NCBI RefSeq assembly: GCF_001586785.1
Contig: NZ_LUFH02000040.1
Span: 1-49,468 of the forward strand
Direction: 5' to 3'
Source: Sphaerospermopsis aphanizomenoides BCCUSP55
GTDB taxonomy: Bacteria; Cyanobacteriota; Cyanobacteriia; Cyanobacteriales; Nostocaceae
Length of the DNA stretch: 49,468 nt
Shown here: piece after piece, positions 29,001 to 37,304 of the stretch
How positions within the stretch are numbered: position 1 is the first letter of the stretch
Layout of the letters: every line of letters begins with the position of its first letter
Translations under genes and position numbers: made by a program
The notes under the pieces: generated by a model
Seen by the model: only the letters and a program-made list of their open reading frames with translations
Database searches by the model: none
What the model was told of the DNA's origin: nothing

Positions 29001-29577
29001 TATTATCAGAAATTAAATCGGCGGGAGTAGCAACACCAAATAAAGCAAATGTCAGACGCTGATAATCTGGTTGTTCAGCACGGCGATTATAACAGGCGCG
29101 AATTAAAGCAAAAAAGTCATCAGTAGAAAAATTGAGACTTAAAACGCTATCAATTTCATCAATAAAAATAACAATAGGTGCGGAAATTTGGCTTAAGAGA
29201 ACAGTATCAATAAAATCATTTAACCGATTAACAAAAGAAAGATGAGATCGCTCACGCCACCAATTCAATAAATTTATACTTAAACTAAAATTTTTTACTA
29301 ATAAGCCCAAAATAGAAGCATACCATTGTTCTGCTGTCACCTCTTTTGTGCCAATTGCCGTAATATCAATTACACCACAACGAACCCCTTCAGATTGCAA
29401 ACGGTGAGTAGTCTGGACACGCAAACTAGATTTACCCATTTGTCTAGCATTAAACACATAACAAAACTCACAACTCATCAATCCTTGAAACAACATTTCA
29501 TCAGCTTCTCTTCTGACATAAGTAGAAGCATTAACTGGTAGACTACCACCAACTTGATAAAAGGGATTGGAAAGCAT
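26020..29577 (-). CDS. AAA-like (STAND-type) ATPase with 14 WD40 repeats
   Basis: 1185 residues. N-terminal AAA_35-type NTPase (about 1-400): P-loop variant NARQMGKSSL (43-52), Walker B IVIFIDEIDSVLS (135-147), and YWTGGQPFLTQKLC. A coiled coil follows (about 450-488), then one transmembrane helix (about 490-508) and 14 WD40 units (about 575-1150) ending in LW or IW, enough for two seven-bladed propellers. Such proteins are thought to act as signal-dependent switches, some in programmed cell death or defence. The specific role is unknown. Residues about 315-347 are encoded by an inserted palindromic repeat (28546-28632). Confidence 0.9.
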   Translation of the reverse strand: MLSNPFYQVGGSLPVNASTYVRREADEMLFQGLMSCEFCYVFNARQMGKSSLRVQTTHRLQSEGVRCGVIDITAIGTKEVTAEQWYASILGLLVKNFSLSINLLNWWRERSHLSFVNRLNDFIDTVLLSQISAPIVIFIDEIDSVLSLNFSTDDFFALIRACYNRRAEQPDYQRLTFALFGVATPADLISDNTRTPFNVGKAIELKGFQFTEATPLLAGLTNVVPGPDFTLQRILYWTGGQPFLTQKLCKIVSSHWSVFNGTIDQLVETYILDNWESQDEPEHLKTIRDRLLYSEQRIGRLLGIYQQILLRSPLDNLSPNLSPTRKEALNSPHSLVGKGVGGLGQNYGITTNDSPEQTELILTGLVEKRAGLLQVKNPIYQQIFNLDWVGKQLANLRPYSQAINAWITSGYTDESWLLRGQALQEVQRWTQGKSLSDLDYRFLAASQELERQEIEKKLEAERLQEVEARLEIERKRSVEQLRNLRRQRVMLGIVSVMMLVAIALGLVAYHQYQQTAISEVRAIALSSEALYASNKSFDALLQAIKGKERLQNINSTDDKLKAQVDSALQRVVLTIQEYNHLTGHKAAVLAVHISPDGQQIATAGVDKTIKLWKPDGTLIKTLTGHQSIVRVVKFSPDGEIIASAGDDTTIKLWKRDGTLIKSIPTESSGIWSLAFSPDSSTIISAGTGILQIWSREGELIHKVSSETTGIRDVTFSPDGQTIAAACADNRVKLWNRDGTLKIILEGHNAPVHAVAYSPDGNLLISGGADTNIKIWNREGKLLQTIPSGHNAGIYQLAFSPDGKTFASGSWDKTIKLWNRDGSLITTLRGHDATIWDIAFSPDSSYIASAGAENITRLWKIQNIYQKTLYAFIGTVRTVTFNPQGTMVAVTGTDKTIKLFNTNGIKLRTIKTFTTDVSDLDWHPTGNLLASTGEDKVIRLWKPDGTLVRSLEGHQATVLSVSWNPKNNTVASSGVDGNIFLWQADGKLIKTWKAHDVAIWNIQFSPDGKTLASASNDGTVRLWNQDGKLLHTLAGHNAAVWRVAFSPDSKRLASGSGDNTIKLWTTDGKLLKTLTGHTAAVWGIAFSPNGKLMATGSIDESVKIWNQDGTLITTLNGHHSGIRTVAFHPYLPMIASGSDDQTVVLWNLEQILNLDLVKSGCNWVRNYLQTNTAVEKDNSLLCRDVL
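28546..28632. repeat. Palindromic repeat inserted in frame in WD40-ATPase gene
   Basis: Block starting ACCTAACCCCCCAACCCC and ending GGTTTGGAGAGAGGTT, with facing halves (TTCCCTACAAGGGAA-like and TTCCTGGTAGGAGAG-like). It adds about 29 residues rich in Pro, Ser, Gly and Leu (NLSPNLSPTRKE, then LVGKGVGG) without breaking the frame. Similar sequence, in the opposite orientation and shorter, lies at 23438-23474 in the pseudouridine synthase gene. Confidence 0.7.
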
Positions 29578-29614
29578 TAGGGGTGTAAGGGTGTAAGGGT
29601 GTAGGGGTGTAGGG
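29578..29614. repeat. Repeat GGGTGTA
   Basis: Five units of GGGTGTAA/GGGTGTAG with period seven to eight immediately upstream of the WD40-ATPase start. Confidence 0.8.
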
Positions 29615-29745
29615 ATGTTTCGTCGGATGCTTTCTTATATATATATTACTTTTATATATGTTAATTATGATTGAGTTCAATCTATACTCATAACTATAAC
29701 CTACTTTATTACACCCTCATACCTGTACACCCCTTATACTCCTAA

Positions 29746-30120
29746 ATGAAAGATTCACCAATTCAGTCTTATCGTGATTTAAAAGTTTGGCAAGAAGCCA
29801 TGAATCTTGCTGAATCTTGTTACAGAATAACCAAGACATTTCCCAAGGAAGAAACTTATGGCATGACATCACAAATTCGTCGTGCTGCTGTATCAATTCC
29901 AGCCAATATTGCAGAAGGTTATGGTAGAAAGACTCGCGGAGAATATATTCAATTTTTGTATATAGCGCAAGGTTCTCTTAAAGAATTAGAAACTCATTTA
30001 TTACTGGCAATGAGGGTAGAGATAGATTCTTCTCAAGCTATTCCTACTTTATTAAATCAGTGTGAATCAGTAGGTAAGCTACTATTATTCATAATTAACG
30101 CACTGCAAAATAAAGGATAG
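29746..30120 (+). CDS. Four-helix-bundle protein (23S rRNA IVS/S23 type)
   Basis: 124 residues matching the four-helix-bundle family originally found in 23S rRNA intervening sequences: YRDLKVWQEAMNLAESCY, FPKEETYGMTSQIRRAAVS and IPANIAEGYGRKTRGEYIQF are its hallmarks. It probably forms a homopentamer and binds nucleic acid, but its role in cyanobacteria is unknown. Here it is a free-standing gene, not inside rRNA. It lies between two AAA-like ATPases. Confidence 0.9.
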   Translation: MKDSPIQSYRDLKVWQEAMNLAESCYRITKTFPKEETYGMTSQIRRAAVSIPANIAEGYGRKTRGEYIQFLYIAQGSLKELETHLLLAMRVEIDSSQAIPTLLNQCESVGKLLLFIINALQNKG

Positions 30121-30181
30121 ATTCAAAACTTTATTAACAAAACAATATCAACTCCATTCAACTTTGCAAAATTCTTTCTTC

Positions 30182-30271
30182 CCCCACACCCTTACACCCC
30201 TACACCCTTACACCCTTACACCCCTACACCCCTACACCCTTACACCCTTACACCCCTACACCCCTACACCC
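30182..30271. repeat. Repeat CACCCTTA / CACCCCTA
   Basis: About 90 bases of CACCCTTA and CACCCCTA units (period mostly seven to eight) filling the gap between two convergent genes and reaching the stop codon of the minus-strand ATPase. Confidence 0.85.
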
Positions 30272-31636
30272 TTAATTCAACACCTGACTAAAATATCGTT
30301 GATATAACTGACAGCTAGGTATTGTCAATTGATTGTTAAATCTAACTAATCCTACTCCTTGTAATTGAAATGATTTTGTTGGATGTAGTTCAATCCCGTT
30401 AGGAGATATTACTACTTGTTCCATTGCTTCTTTTAGATTAGTATGTTGTTCTAAATATCCCAGTTGTTGGCGCAAATGACTATTGAATATACTCTCAGGT
30501 GTGGTGATATTGGTTAGTAATTGTTCTAAAGTAACCAGTTTTTGACTCAGGTGAAATAAGGCTAATTGAGTTAAATAAGGATTTCCTCCAACTAACTTAA
30601 TTAACTCTATGGCATAATCTTCTGGAGGTTCTAGTCCATAGCTAATAGCTAGTTCTCTTACTTGTTCTTGGGTAAATGTTGGTAATTCAATCAGTAAGCC
30701 TACATTGAAAGGGGATTGATGTAAATTTAAGGGTAAAAATACCTCTGTTGAATACACAATTACTAACCGTAACTTCTGCCATATTTCGCTGTTACCTGTG
30801 CTGTGTCTTGCTTGTTCATACCAAGCTCGCAACATTCCAAAAAAATCAGCAGCAATGTCTGGATGATTAAACAAAACGTTGACTTCATCTAATACTAAAA
30901 GCAATGGACTTTCGGCATGAGATAACAAATAGCTCTCGAAATAATCAGTACAACTATAATTACTGCCAAATAAAGAATTCCACAATTCATCCAGACGGTG
31001 AGGTAAACCTAAACTGCGGCTGACCATGACACAAAGCCACTGAAGAAACTGATTTGAACTGCTCAGAACATGACTATCTGCCAGTTGTAAACTCACAACT
31101 GCTGTCCGAAACTGATGTTCTTTAGCTTGGCTTAAACCTTTAGCAATCAGAGAGGTTTTACCAAATTGTCGGGGAGCGCGAATACGAATTAAAGCGCCTG
31201 GTTGAAAAATTTCCCGCAAAAACAGTTTTTCTGCTGGCGGACGATAAAGGTAAAAAGGTGAGTCAAGCGGAAGTTGCCCTTTTAAGGGTGCTTGCAGTAA
31301 CCCAGCCAACACTGCTTGGGCTGCATTTTGGTCTGCTTCTTGCCTGATATAATCATCTTCTTCTAAAGACAGTCCAAAGGCTTCAAAGTAGGAAGCTAGG
31401 GTAGGTTGATCGATAGGGCTTTGTCGTTTTCGGACTTTGGTGAGGGTTTTGGTGCTAAGTCCAGTGCGATCGCTCAATTGTTCTAAAGTATAAGGATTGC
31501 CAGCATTTTCCCTCACTGCCGATAAATATTCAGCAGCCTGTAACCTTTGCCAGCCTTGAGAACTGAGAATAACTCCTCTTCTACGTTTTTGGGATTGGGA
31601 TTGTACAAACAAATCGTCATCGGGAATCACACGCAA
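30272..31636 (-). CDS. AAA-like ATPase with N-terminal HTH domain
   Basis: 454 residues. The N-terminal about 100 residues contain a helix-turn-helix-like segment (NPYTLEQLSDRTGLSTKTLTKV) of the kind fused to AAA_35 ATPases in cyanobacteria. The ATPase follows, with P-loop variant RAPRQFGKTSLI (about 154-165), Walker B LLLVLDEVNVLF and LVGGNPYLTQLALFHL. It is a shorter cousin of the ATPase module at 26020-29577, without WD40 repeats. The start codon is uncertain: TTG 31636 or GTG 31630. The gene probably encodes a regulatory STAND-like switch, but the partner is unknown. Confidence 0.85.
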   Translation of the reverse strand: MRVIPDDDLFVQSQSQKRRRGVILSSQGWQRLQAAEYLSAVRENAGNPYTLEQLSDRTGLSTKTLTKVRKRQSPIDQPTLASYFEAFGLSLEEDDYIRQEADQNAAQAVLAGLLQAPLKGQLPLDSPFYLYRPPAEKLFLREIFQPGALIRIRAPRQFGKTSLIAKGLSQAKEHQFRTAVVSLQLADSHVLSSSNQFLQWLCVMVSRSLGLPHRLDELWNSLFGSNYSCTDYFESYLLSHAESPLLLVLDEVNVLFNHPDIAADFFGMLRAWYEQARHSTGNSEIWQKLRLVIVYSTEVFLPLNLHQSPFNVGLLIELPTFTQEQVRELAISYGLEPPEDYAIELIKLVGGNPYLTQLALFHLSQKLVTLEQLLTNITTPESIFNSHLRQQLGYLEQHTNLKEAMEQVVISPNGIELHPTKSFQLQGVGLVRFNNQLTIPSCQLYQRYFSQVLN

Positions 31637-32009
31637 TAATATGGACAGCTAGTGTCCAAACTGAATACTCTACCAGTAGCTGATTTTATCAATATTTGTT
31701 TTGTATCAAGTAAAATTCCTGTTTACATTGTTAAATTTCCTGCTTAAAGTTCCATCATGGATGGTGTTTTTATTTTGCTAATGTAAAAATTTCTTTAATT
31801 CAGTAAAGATTAGACTAACAAAAGTAGCCAGTGAATTAGGTATCAACTGAGATGATAAAGCCATATATCAAGCGGCTGCTAATCATATTCCCTATTCCTT
31901 GTTTTTTGTTCCCTGCTGTAATTGCTACTGAAGAGATTCACATAGTCCAGGTTAGGTAAACTATGCTATTAACTATAACTCTTATGTTGAGGATAGCACC
32001 TTCGACAAT
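31637..32009. other. Intergenic region between divergent genes
   Basis: About 370 bases between the minus-strand ATPase and the plus-strand hybrid kinase. It should hold both promoters. Apart from a short TTCCCTATTCC-like repeat fragment near 31888-31900, no clear element was seen. Confidence 0.5.
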
Positions 32010-35000
32010 ATGCACACAATGTTGGCATTATTACCAAACATCAATCATATTTTAGCTTTTAACTACTATATACCCCACGGACATTGCTATCTTTGGCAAA
32101 CTCCATTAGTGGGTTTGCATTTAGTTAGTGATGCCCTGATTGCGATCGCTTATTTTTCCATCCCCGCCATGCTGATCTATTTTGTCAGCAAGCGTAATGA
32201 CATTCCCTTTTCTAAAGTCTTTGTCTTATTTGGTGCATTTATTATTCTCTGTGGTACAGGGCATCTCCTCGACATTTGGACACTGTGGCATCCAGATTAC
32301 TGGGTTTCTGGCATTGAACGTGCTTTAACTGCTTTTGTTTCTTGCTATACAGCGTTACAGATGGTAGAATTATTACCCCAGTTTTTGGCATTACAAACAC
32401 CTGAACAGCTAGAAGTCATCAACCGGGAACTACAACAGCAGATAACAGAACGCCAAAAAGCAGAAGAAACCCTACAAACGATTGTATCTGGTACTGCTGC
32501 TGTCACAGGTAACGAATTTTTTCCGGCTCTCGTACAAAATCTGGCAACTGCCCTGGGCGTTTCCTACGCCATAGTATTTGAGAGAGTGGATAAATCCTTA
32601 CAAAAGGTAAGAAGTATTAATGTGTGGTCTGTAGATCATTGGGCAGAAAACTTTGAATATGAACTGATTAACACTCCTTGTAAAACTGTAGTTCAAGAGA
32701 AGATGCTGTGTGCCTTTCCAGACAACTTGCAGGAGAGTTTTCCCGGTAACAAATTAATTGAACAGTTAGGAGCAAAAAGTTACGTAGGCGTTCCTTTAGT
32801 TGATATCAATCAGAATGTAATTGGCAACCTTTGTATTGTTGATATTAAACCATTTTTTGCAAGCGATCGCCACAAAGCTCTCCTCCAGGTATTTGCTGCC
32901 AGGGCTTCCGCCGAACTACAACGTAAATGGGCAGAAACAGAAAAACGTCAAGCTTATGAGGATCTGGAAGTCCGAGTTAAAGAACGCACTACCGCACTTA
33001 TAAAAGCTAATGCCTCCCTGGAAACAGAAATTAAAGAACGAATAGCAGCAGAAACGGCTATGAGAGTAATGGCAGAAAGAGAAAAGGCAATTAATGGCGT
33101 AATTCTGCGAATGCGTCAAACCCTGAATTTGGAATCTATTTTTAGTGTCACCACCACTGAATTACGGCAAAATCTTAAGTGCGACCGTGTTTTAATTTAC
33201 CGCTTTAACCCAGATTGGAGTGGGGAATTAGTTTCTGAGTCAGTCGCTAACAATTGGAATATTTTGTTACCCGCACCGACAAATGCTACTGAACTGACTC
33301 AAATTGCCGTTAATCAACACAATTGTGTGACAACTCAACTCAGTAATTCAGATGTATTGAGTAGTGATACTTATTTACAGGAAACCCAAGGCGGCATTTA
33401 TCGCCAAAAAAACAGCTATTGTTGTGTTAACGATATCTACACCAGGAATTTTGAACCCTGCTATCTGAATCTTCTCCAACAACTACAAGCACGGGCTTAT
33501 ATAATTACACCCATCTTCTGTGGCAAAAAACTGTGGGGTCTATTAGCAGCTTATCAAAATGGTAGTCCCCGGCAGTGGAAAGAAGCAGAAATAGGAATCG
33601 TCTCCCAAATTAGCAATCAGTTGGGGGTAGCAGTACAACAGGCAGAACTATTTGCCCAAACCCAACAACAAGCGGAGGAACTCAAACTCGCCAAAGAAGC
33701 CGCTGATGCAGCCAGTCGAGCTAAAAGCGAATTTCTGGCCAACATGAGCCATGAACTGCGTACTCCACTCAATGCTATTCTCGGCTTTACTCAATTAATG
33801 CAGCAGGATAAATCCCTAAAAGTTGACCATCAACGGTATATCGAAATCATTAATCACAGTGGCGAACACCTACTAGCATTAATTAACGATGTGCTGGAGA
33901 TGTCAAAAATCGAAGCTGGCAGGGTGACACTCGTAGCAACAGAGTTTGATCTGCACAAGTTACTCTACAGTTTGGAAGCCATGCTCCAACTGAAAGCACA
34001 ATCCAAAGGCTTAAAACTCAGTTTTGAATGTGATGTTACTGTACCCCAGTACATCAAAACTGATGAAAACAAACTGCGTCAGGTACTGATTAACCTGCTG
34101 GGAAATGCCATCAAATTTACCGATCAAGGCAGTGTGAAAATGCGGATTAGGAATGTAACCACATTTACAGAAGCAGAGGAGCATGGAAGCATGGGAGCAT
34201 GGGAGTATGGGAGCAGAGAGGAAACAAGAATATCTCTCCCCGCACCTCAAACCCCACATCGCCCGTCGTCGCCTCCAGTCGCTAAACCAGCATCTTGGGC
34301 GGGTTCTCCTATACCCCACACCCCACACTTCACACCCTCTAATACACCCTCCCATACTCTCTGTTTTGAAGTTGAAGACACAGGTTATGGTATTGCCCCA
34401 GAAGAAATTAGTGAGTTATTCCAGGCATTTCAACAAACACGCTCTGGAGAAAAATCACAGGAAGGAACAGGTTTAGGGTTACGCATCAGTCAAAAGTTTG
34501 TACAACTGATGGGTGGTGAAATTACTGTTCGTAGTCAACTAGGTCAAGGTAGTTGTTTTACTTTTTATATTCAGCCTAGTTTAGCTGAAGAAGTGTTCAG
34601 TTCTAGTTCAATTCCTGTTAATGGTGTAGTTAGTATTGCACCTGGACAAAACCATCGAATTCTCATTGTTGAAGATAATTCAGCTAATCGGTTACTACTA
34701 AGCCAAATGTTGATTCAGCTAGGTTTTGAAGTATTAGAAGCTGAAAATGGTGAAGAAGCGATCGCTCTATGGCAACAATGGCAACCGCACTTAATTTTTA
34801 TGGATATGCAGATGCCGGTTCTCGATGGCTATGCAGCTACTCGACAAATTCGCCATCAGGAACAAGAATTAACACTTGAGCAAAGACAAACTCCCACAAC
34901 AATCATTGCTTTGACTGCTAGTGCTTTTATAGAACAACGCCAAAAAACCTTAGAAGCTGGTTGTGATGATTTCTTGAGCAAACCATTCCGCTGGGAAGAA

Positions 35001-35318
35001 ATTCTCACCATTTTATCTGATTATCTACAAGTTGAATATATATATGAATCAAATTCAGGTAAAGAAATTGCTGACTCTTATCCTCATCAATTCGACTTCA
35101 TTCTGAATGATGCTGCCCTAAATATCATGCCCAAAGAATGGATTGAGGAATTAAATTTTGCAGCAGCCCAAGGCAATGATAGTATATGTCTTAATCTTAT
35201 TACTCAAATTCCTCCTGAGCAAACTGCTCTCATTGCAGCCTTAACTAAATTAATTGACAACTATCAGTTTGACCAACTAATAACACTGACTCAAACATTT
35301 ATAGTAGGTGACAGGTGA
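32010..35318 (+). CDS. Hybrid histidine kinase with ethylene-binding (ETR1-type) and CBCR-like GAF domains
   Basis: 1102 residues. Residues 31-125 are an ETR1-type three-helix membrane domain. D41, Y48, P52, I78, C81 and H85 occupy the positions of Arabidopsis ETR1 D25, Y32, P36, I62, C65 and H69 with identical spacing, including the Cu(I)-binding Cys and His. A GAF follows (about 155-305), then a coiled coil, then a second GAF (about 365-545) of cyanobacteriochrome type ([27 protein letters not shown]) with C484 at the usual bilin-binding position but Tyr in place of the following His. The kinase core has H581 in [13 protein letters not shown] box [10 protein letters not shown]1 DTGYGI and G2 EGTGLGL. 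A REC domain with D932 and K991 follows. About 65 residues (718-783) between N and G1 boxes are repeat-derived. Comparable to SynEtr1/UirS of Synechocystis. The stop codon lies in a heptamer array. Confidence 0.93.
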   Translation: MHTMLALLPNINHILAFNYYIPHGHCYLWQTPLVGLHLVSDALIAIAYFSIPAMLIYFVSKRNDIPFSKVFVLFGAFIILCGTGHLLDIWTLWHPDYWVSGIERALTAFVSCYTALQMVELLPQFLALQTPEQLEVINRELQQQITERQKAEETLQTIVSGTAAVTGNEFFPALVQNLATALGVSYAIVFERVDKSLQKVRSINVWSVDHWAENFEYELINTPCKTVVQEKMLCAFPDNLQESFPGNKLIEQLGAKSYVGVPLVDINQNVIGNLCIVDIKPFFASDRHKALLQVFAARASAELQRKWAETEKRQAYEDLEVRVKERTTALIKANASLETEIKERIAAETAMRVMAEREKAINGVILRMRQTLNLESIFSVTTTELRQNLKCDRVLIYRFNPDWSGELVSESVANNWNILLPAPTNATELTQIAVNQHNCVTTQLSNSDVLSSDTYLQETQGGIYRQKNSYCCVNDIYTRNFEPCYLNLLQQLQARAYIITPIFCGKKLWGLLAAYQNGSPRQWKEAEIGIVSQISNQLGVAVQQAELFAQTQQQAEELKLAKEAADAASRAKSEFLANMSHELRTPLNAILGFTQLMQQDKSLKVDHQRYIEIINHSGEHLLALINDVLEMSKIEAGRVTLVATEFDLHKLLYSLEAMLQLKAQSKGLKLSFECDVTVPQYIKTDENKLRQVLINLLGNAIKFTDQGSVKMRIRNVTTFTEAEEHGSMGAWEYGSREETRISLPAPQTPHRPSSPPVAKPASWAGSPIPHTPHFTPSNTPSHTLCFEVEDTGYGIAPEEISELFQAFQQTRSGEKSQEGTGLGLRISQKFVQLMGGEITVRSQLGQGSCFTFYIQPSLAEEVFSSSSIPVNGVVSIAPGQNHRILIVEDNSANRLLLSQMLIQLGFEVLEAENGEEAIALWQQWQPHLIFMDMQMPVLDGYAATRQIRHQEQELTLEQRQTPTTIIALTASAFIEQRQKTLEAGCDDFLSKPFRWEEILTILSDYLQVEYIYESNSGKEIADSYPHQFDFILNDAALNIMPKEWIEELNFAAAQGNDSICLNLITQIPPEQTALIAALTKLIDNYQFDQLITLTQTFIVGDR
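34161..34358. repeat. Repeat-derived insertion inside kinase ATPase domain
   Basis: Contains tandem GCATGGGA/GTATGGGA octamers (34184-34208) and a C-rich CCCCACAC/TTCACACCC tract (34313-34336) like those in the spacers. It encodes a Pro/Ser/His-rich segment with no counterpart in related kinases, which go directly from VKMRIRNV to [11 protein letters not shown]. The reading frame is preserved. Confidence 0.75.
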
Positions 35319-35342
35319 CAGGTGACAGGTGACAGGTGACAG
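35307..35342. repeat. Heptamer tandem repeat GGTGACA x5
   Basis: Five perfect GGTGACA units. The first overlaps the last codons of the hybrid kinase (VGDR, stop), so the repeat supplies the natural C-terminus. The same heptamer recurs at 41062-41090. Confidence 0.9.
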
Positions 35343-35348
35343 TAAATT

Positions 35349-35390
35349 ATTAATTCCCAATTCCCAATTCCCTATTCCTTATTCCCTATT
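35349..35390. repeat. Heptamer repeat CCCAATT/CCCTATT
   Basis: About six 7-base units just ahead of the c-di-GMP enzyme start codon. STRR type. Confidence 0.8.
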
Positions 35391-35396
35391 AAATAT

Positions 35397-37250
35397 ATGA
35401 ATAATCAAAGCACATTAGCAGAAATTTCATCATCAGCTAACCAAATTAATATTTTGGTTGTTGATGATGTGCTAGAAAATGTTCGTCTCCTCTCGAGCAT
35501 TTTAGAGCGCAATGGATATGAAACTCGGAAAGCAATTAGTGGAACAATGGCGTTGACAACCGTTGAGGCCGCTCTACCTACCTTAATTTTATTAGATATC
35601 AGAATGCCTGATATGAATGGATATCAGGTTTGTCAACAGCTAAAATCTAACCCTAAAACTGCTCATATTCCCATCATTTTCTTAAGTGCAGCCGACGATA
35701 TTAGCGACAAAATTCAAGCTTTTCAAGTGGGTGGTGCAGACTATATTACAAAACCATTTCATATCGAAGAAGTCTTAGCACGAGTTAAACATCAACTCAC
35801 TATTATTCAAGCTCGACAAACAATTTGTGACCTCAATACACAGCTAGAAGCAAGAGTAAGAGAACGTACTCAACAGCTAGAAATTGCTAATTTCCAATTA
35901 GCGGAGATGGCATTTCAAGATTCACTTACCAAGCTACCTAACCGCAGCTTGTTAATGGAGAAACTGTGGGAGTCTATCGCCACACAACAGGCAGACCCTG
36001 ATTATCAATTTGCTGTATTTTATCTAGATTGCGATCGCTTTAAAATAGTCAACGACTCTTTAGGTCATTTAGCAGGAGATGAGCTACTCATTGCAGTTAC
36101 TCAACGTCTCAAGTCTTTGTTAGATGATGACATTTTTTTAGCACGTTTAGGAGGAGATGAATTTGTCATCTTGCTGAAAAATTTCACTAACGCGGACGCA
36201 ATTATTAAAATTGCCGAAAGCATTTCTCAACGTTTTACAGATCCATTTCATTTAAGAGAACGAGAAGTTTTTCTTTCTTTTAGCATTGGTATTGTTAGTG
36301 AATGCTCAACTTATTCTGATCCTGAAGCATTATTGCGAGACGCAGATATAGCTATGTACAAGGCTAAATCGTTGGGTAAAGAGCAATATCAAATTTTTGT
36401 ACCGAAAATGCACCAAAATGCTTACCAACGTTTACAGATAGAAACTGATCTAAGAAAAGCCATTCAAAATGAAAAATTTATCCTTCATTATCAACCAATA
36501 ATTGATTTGATTACAGGTAAAGCTATAGGTGTAGAAGCGTTAATTCGCTGGCAACATCCGACCCAAGGATTGATTAGTCCAGCAGATTTTATCCCTCTTG
36601 CTGAAGAAACAGGATTAATATTAAAAATAGGATACTGGACGCTCAAACAAGCTTGCCATCAGTTACATCTCTGGCAAGAAAATAATATTGTTGATTCATC
36701 TTTTTCTGTCAGCGTCAATTTATCAGCTTACCAATTTGCTCAATCGAACCTTTTACAACAAATTGATGATATTTTAACAGAAACTCAAATTCCACCAGAA
36801 TGTCTAAAATTAGAAATCACAGAAACAGCCATTATGGAAAATGTTGCTGCTGCTGCTCAGGTAATTAAAAGTTTACGTCAACGACGTATTCAGTTGAGCA
36901 TTGATGATTTTGGTACCGGTTATTCATCACTGAGTTACTTACATTCATTTCCTGTTGATAACCTCAAAATTGATCGGTCATTTGTTCAGCATTTACACGA
37001 AAAATCTGACAGCCTTGCTCTAGTGAATGCAATTGTGCAAATAGCCAAAACAATGGGTATGAATATAATTGCTGAAGGTATAGAAACAGATCATCAATTA
37101 GAACAATTAAAACTATTAGATTGTCAGTTTGGCCAAGGTTATCTGTTCTCTGAACCACTGGATTCTGAGAAAATCACTAGTTTTATGACAAATATTCAGA
37201 ATCAAAATAGCAGGGAACAGGGTGGAAATTATTTTATTTCACATCTGTAG
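35397..37250 (+). CDS. Response regulator with GGDEF and EAL domains
   Basis: 617 residues. REC domain (1-135) with D23/D24, phospho-acceptor D67 and K119. A coiled coil follows, then GGDEF (about 172-335) with intact GGDEF 252-256 and YLDCDRFKIVNDSLGH. The usual inhibitory RxxD five residues ahead is DDDI here, so product inhibition may be missing. The EAL domain (about 345-600) has EALIRW (380-385), SVNLSAYQ, EITETA, DDFGTGYSSL, KIDRSFV, AEGIE and GQGYLF, so catalytic residues look complete. It may both make and degrade c-di-GMP. It sits 78 bases after the ETR1-type kinase and is its likely phosphorylation target. The C-terminal NSREQGGN is encoded by a repeat-like AGGGAACAGGG. Confidence 0.93.
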   Translation: MNNQSTLAEISSSANQINILVVDDVLENVRLLSSILERNGYETRKAISGTMALTTVEAALPTLILLDIRMPDMNGYQVCQQLKSNPKTAHIPIIFLSAADDISDKIQAFQVGGADYITKPFHIEEVLARVKHQLTIIQARQTICDLNTQLEARVRERTQQLEIANFQLAEMAFQDSLTKLPNRSLLMEKLWESIATQQADPDYQFAVFYLDCDRFKIVNDSLGHLAGDELLIAVTQRLKSLLDDDIFLARLGGDEFVILLKNFTNADAIIKIAESISQRFTDPFHLREREVFLSFSIGIVSECSTYSDPEALLRDADIAMYKAKSLGKEQYQIFVPKMHQNAYQRLQIETDLRKAIQNEKFILHYQPIIDLITGKAIGVEALIRWQHPTQGLISPADFIPLAEETGLILKIGYWTLKQACHQLHLWQENNIVDSSFSVSVNLSAYQFAQSNLLQQIDDILTETQIPPECLKLEITETAIMENVAAAAQVIKSLRQRRIQLSIDDFGTGYSSLSYLHSFPVDNLKIDRSFVQHLHEKSDSLALVNAIVQIAKTMGMNIIAEGIETDHQLEQLKLLDCQFGQGYLFSEPLDSEKITSFMTNIQNQNSREQGGNYFISHL

Positions 37251-37304
37251 CATTTTAACAAGCAGTTTTAATTAATTCAATTTTTATCCAAAATATAATT
37301 AGTC

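Noticed and set aside
29746-30120. Four-helix-bundle gene as the accessory gene of a diversity-generating retroelement
   Set aside because: No reverse transcriptase, template repeat or variable repeat was found nearby. The protein fits the free-standing IVS/S23 type.
30182-30271. C-rich and G-rich repeats resembling telomeres or a CRISPR array
   Set aside because: Units are 7-8 bases with no spacers of constant length and no cas genes. They fit STRR arrays.
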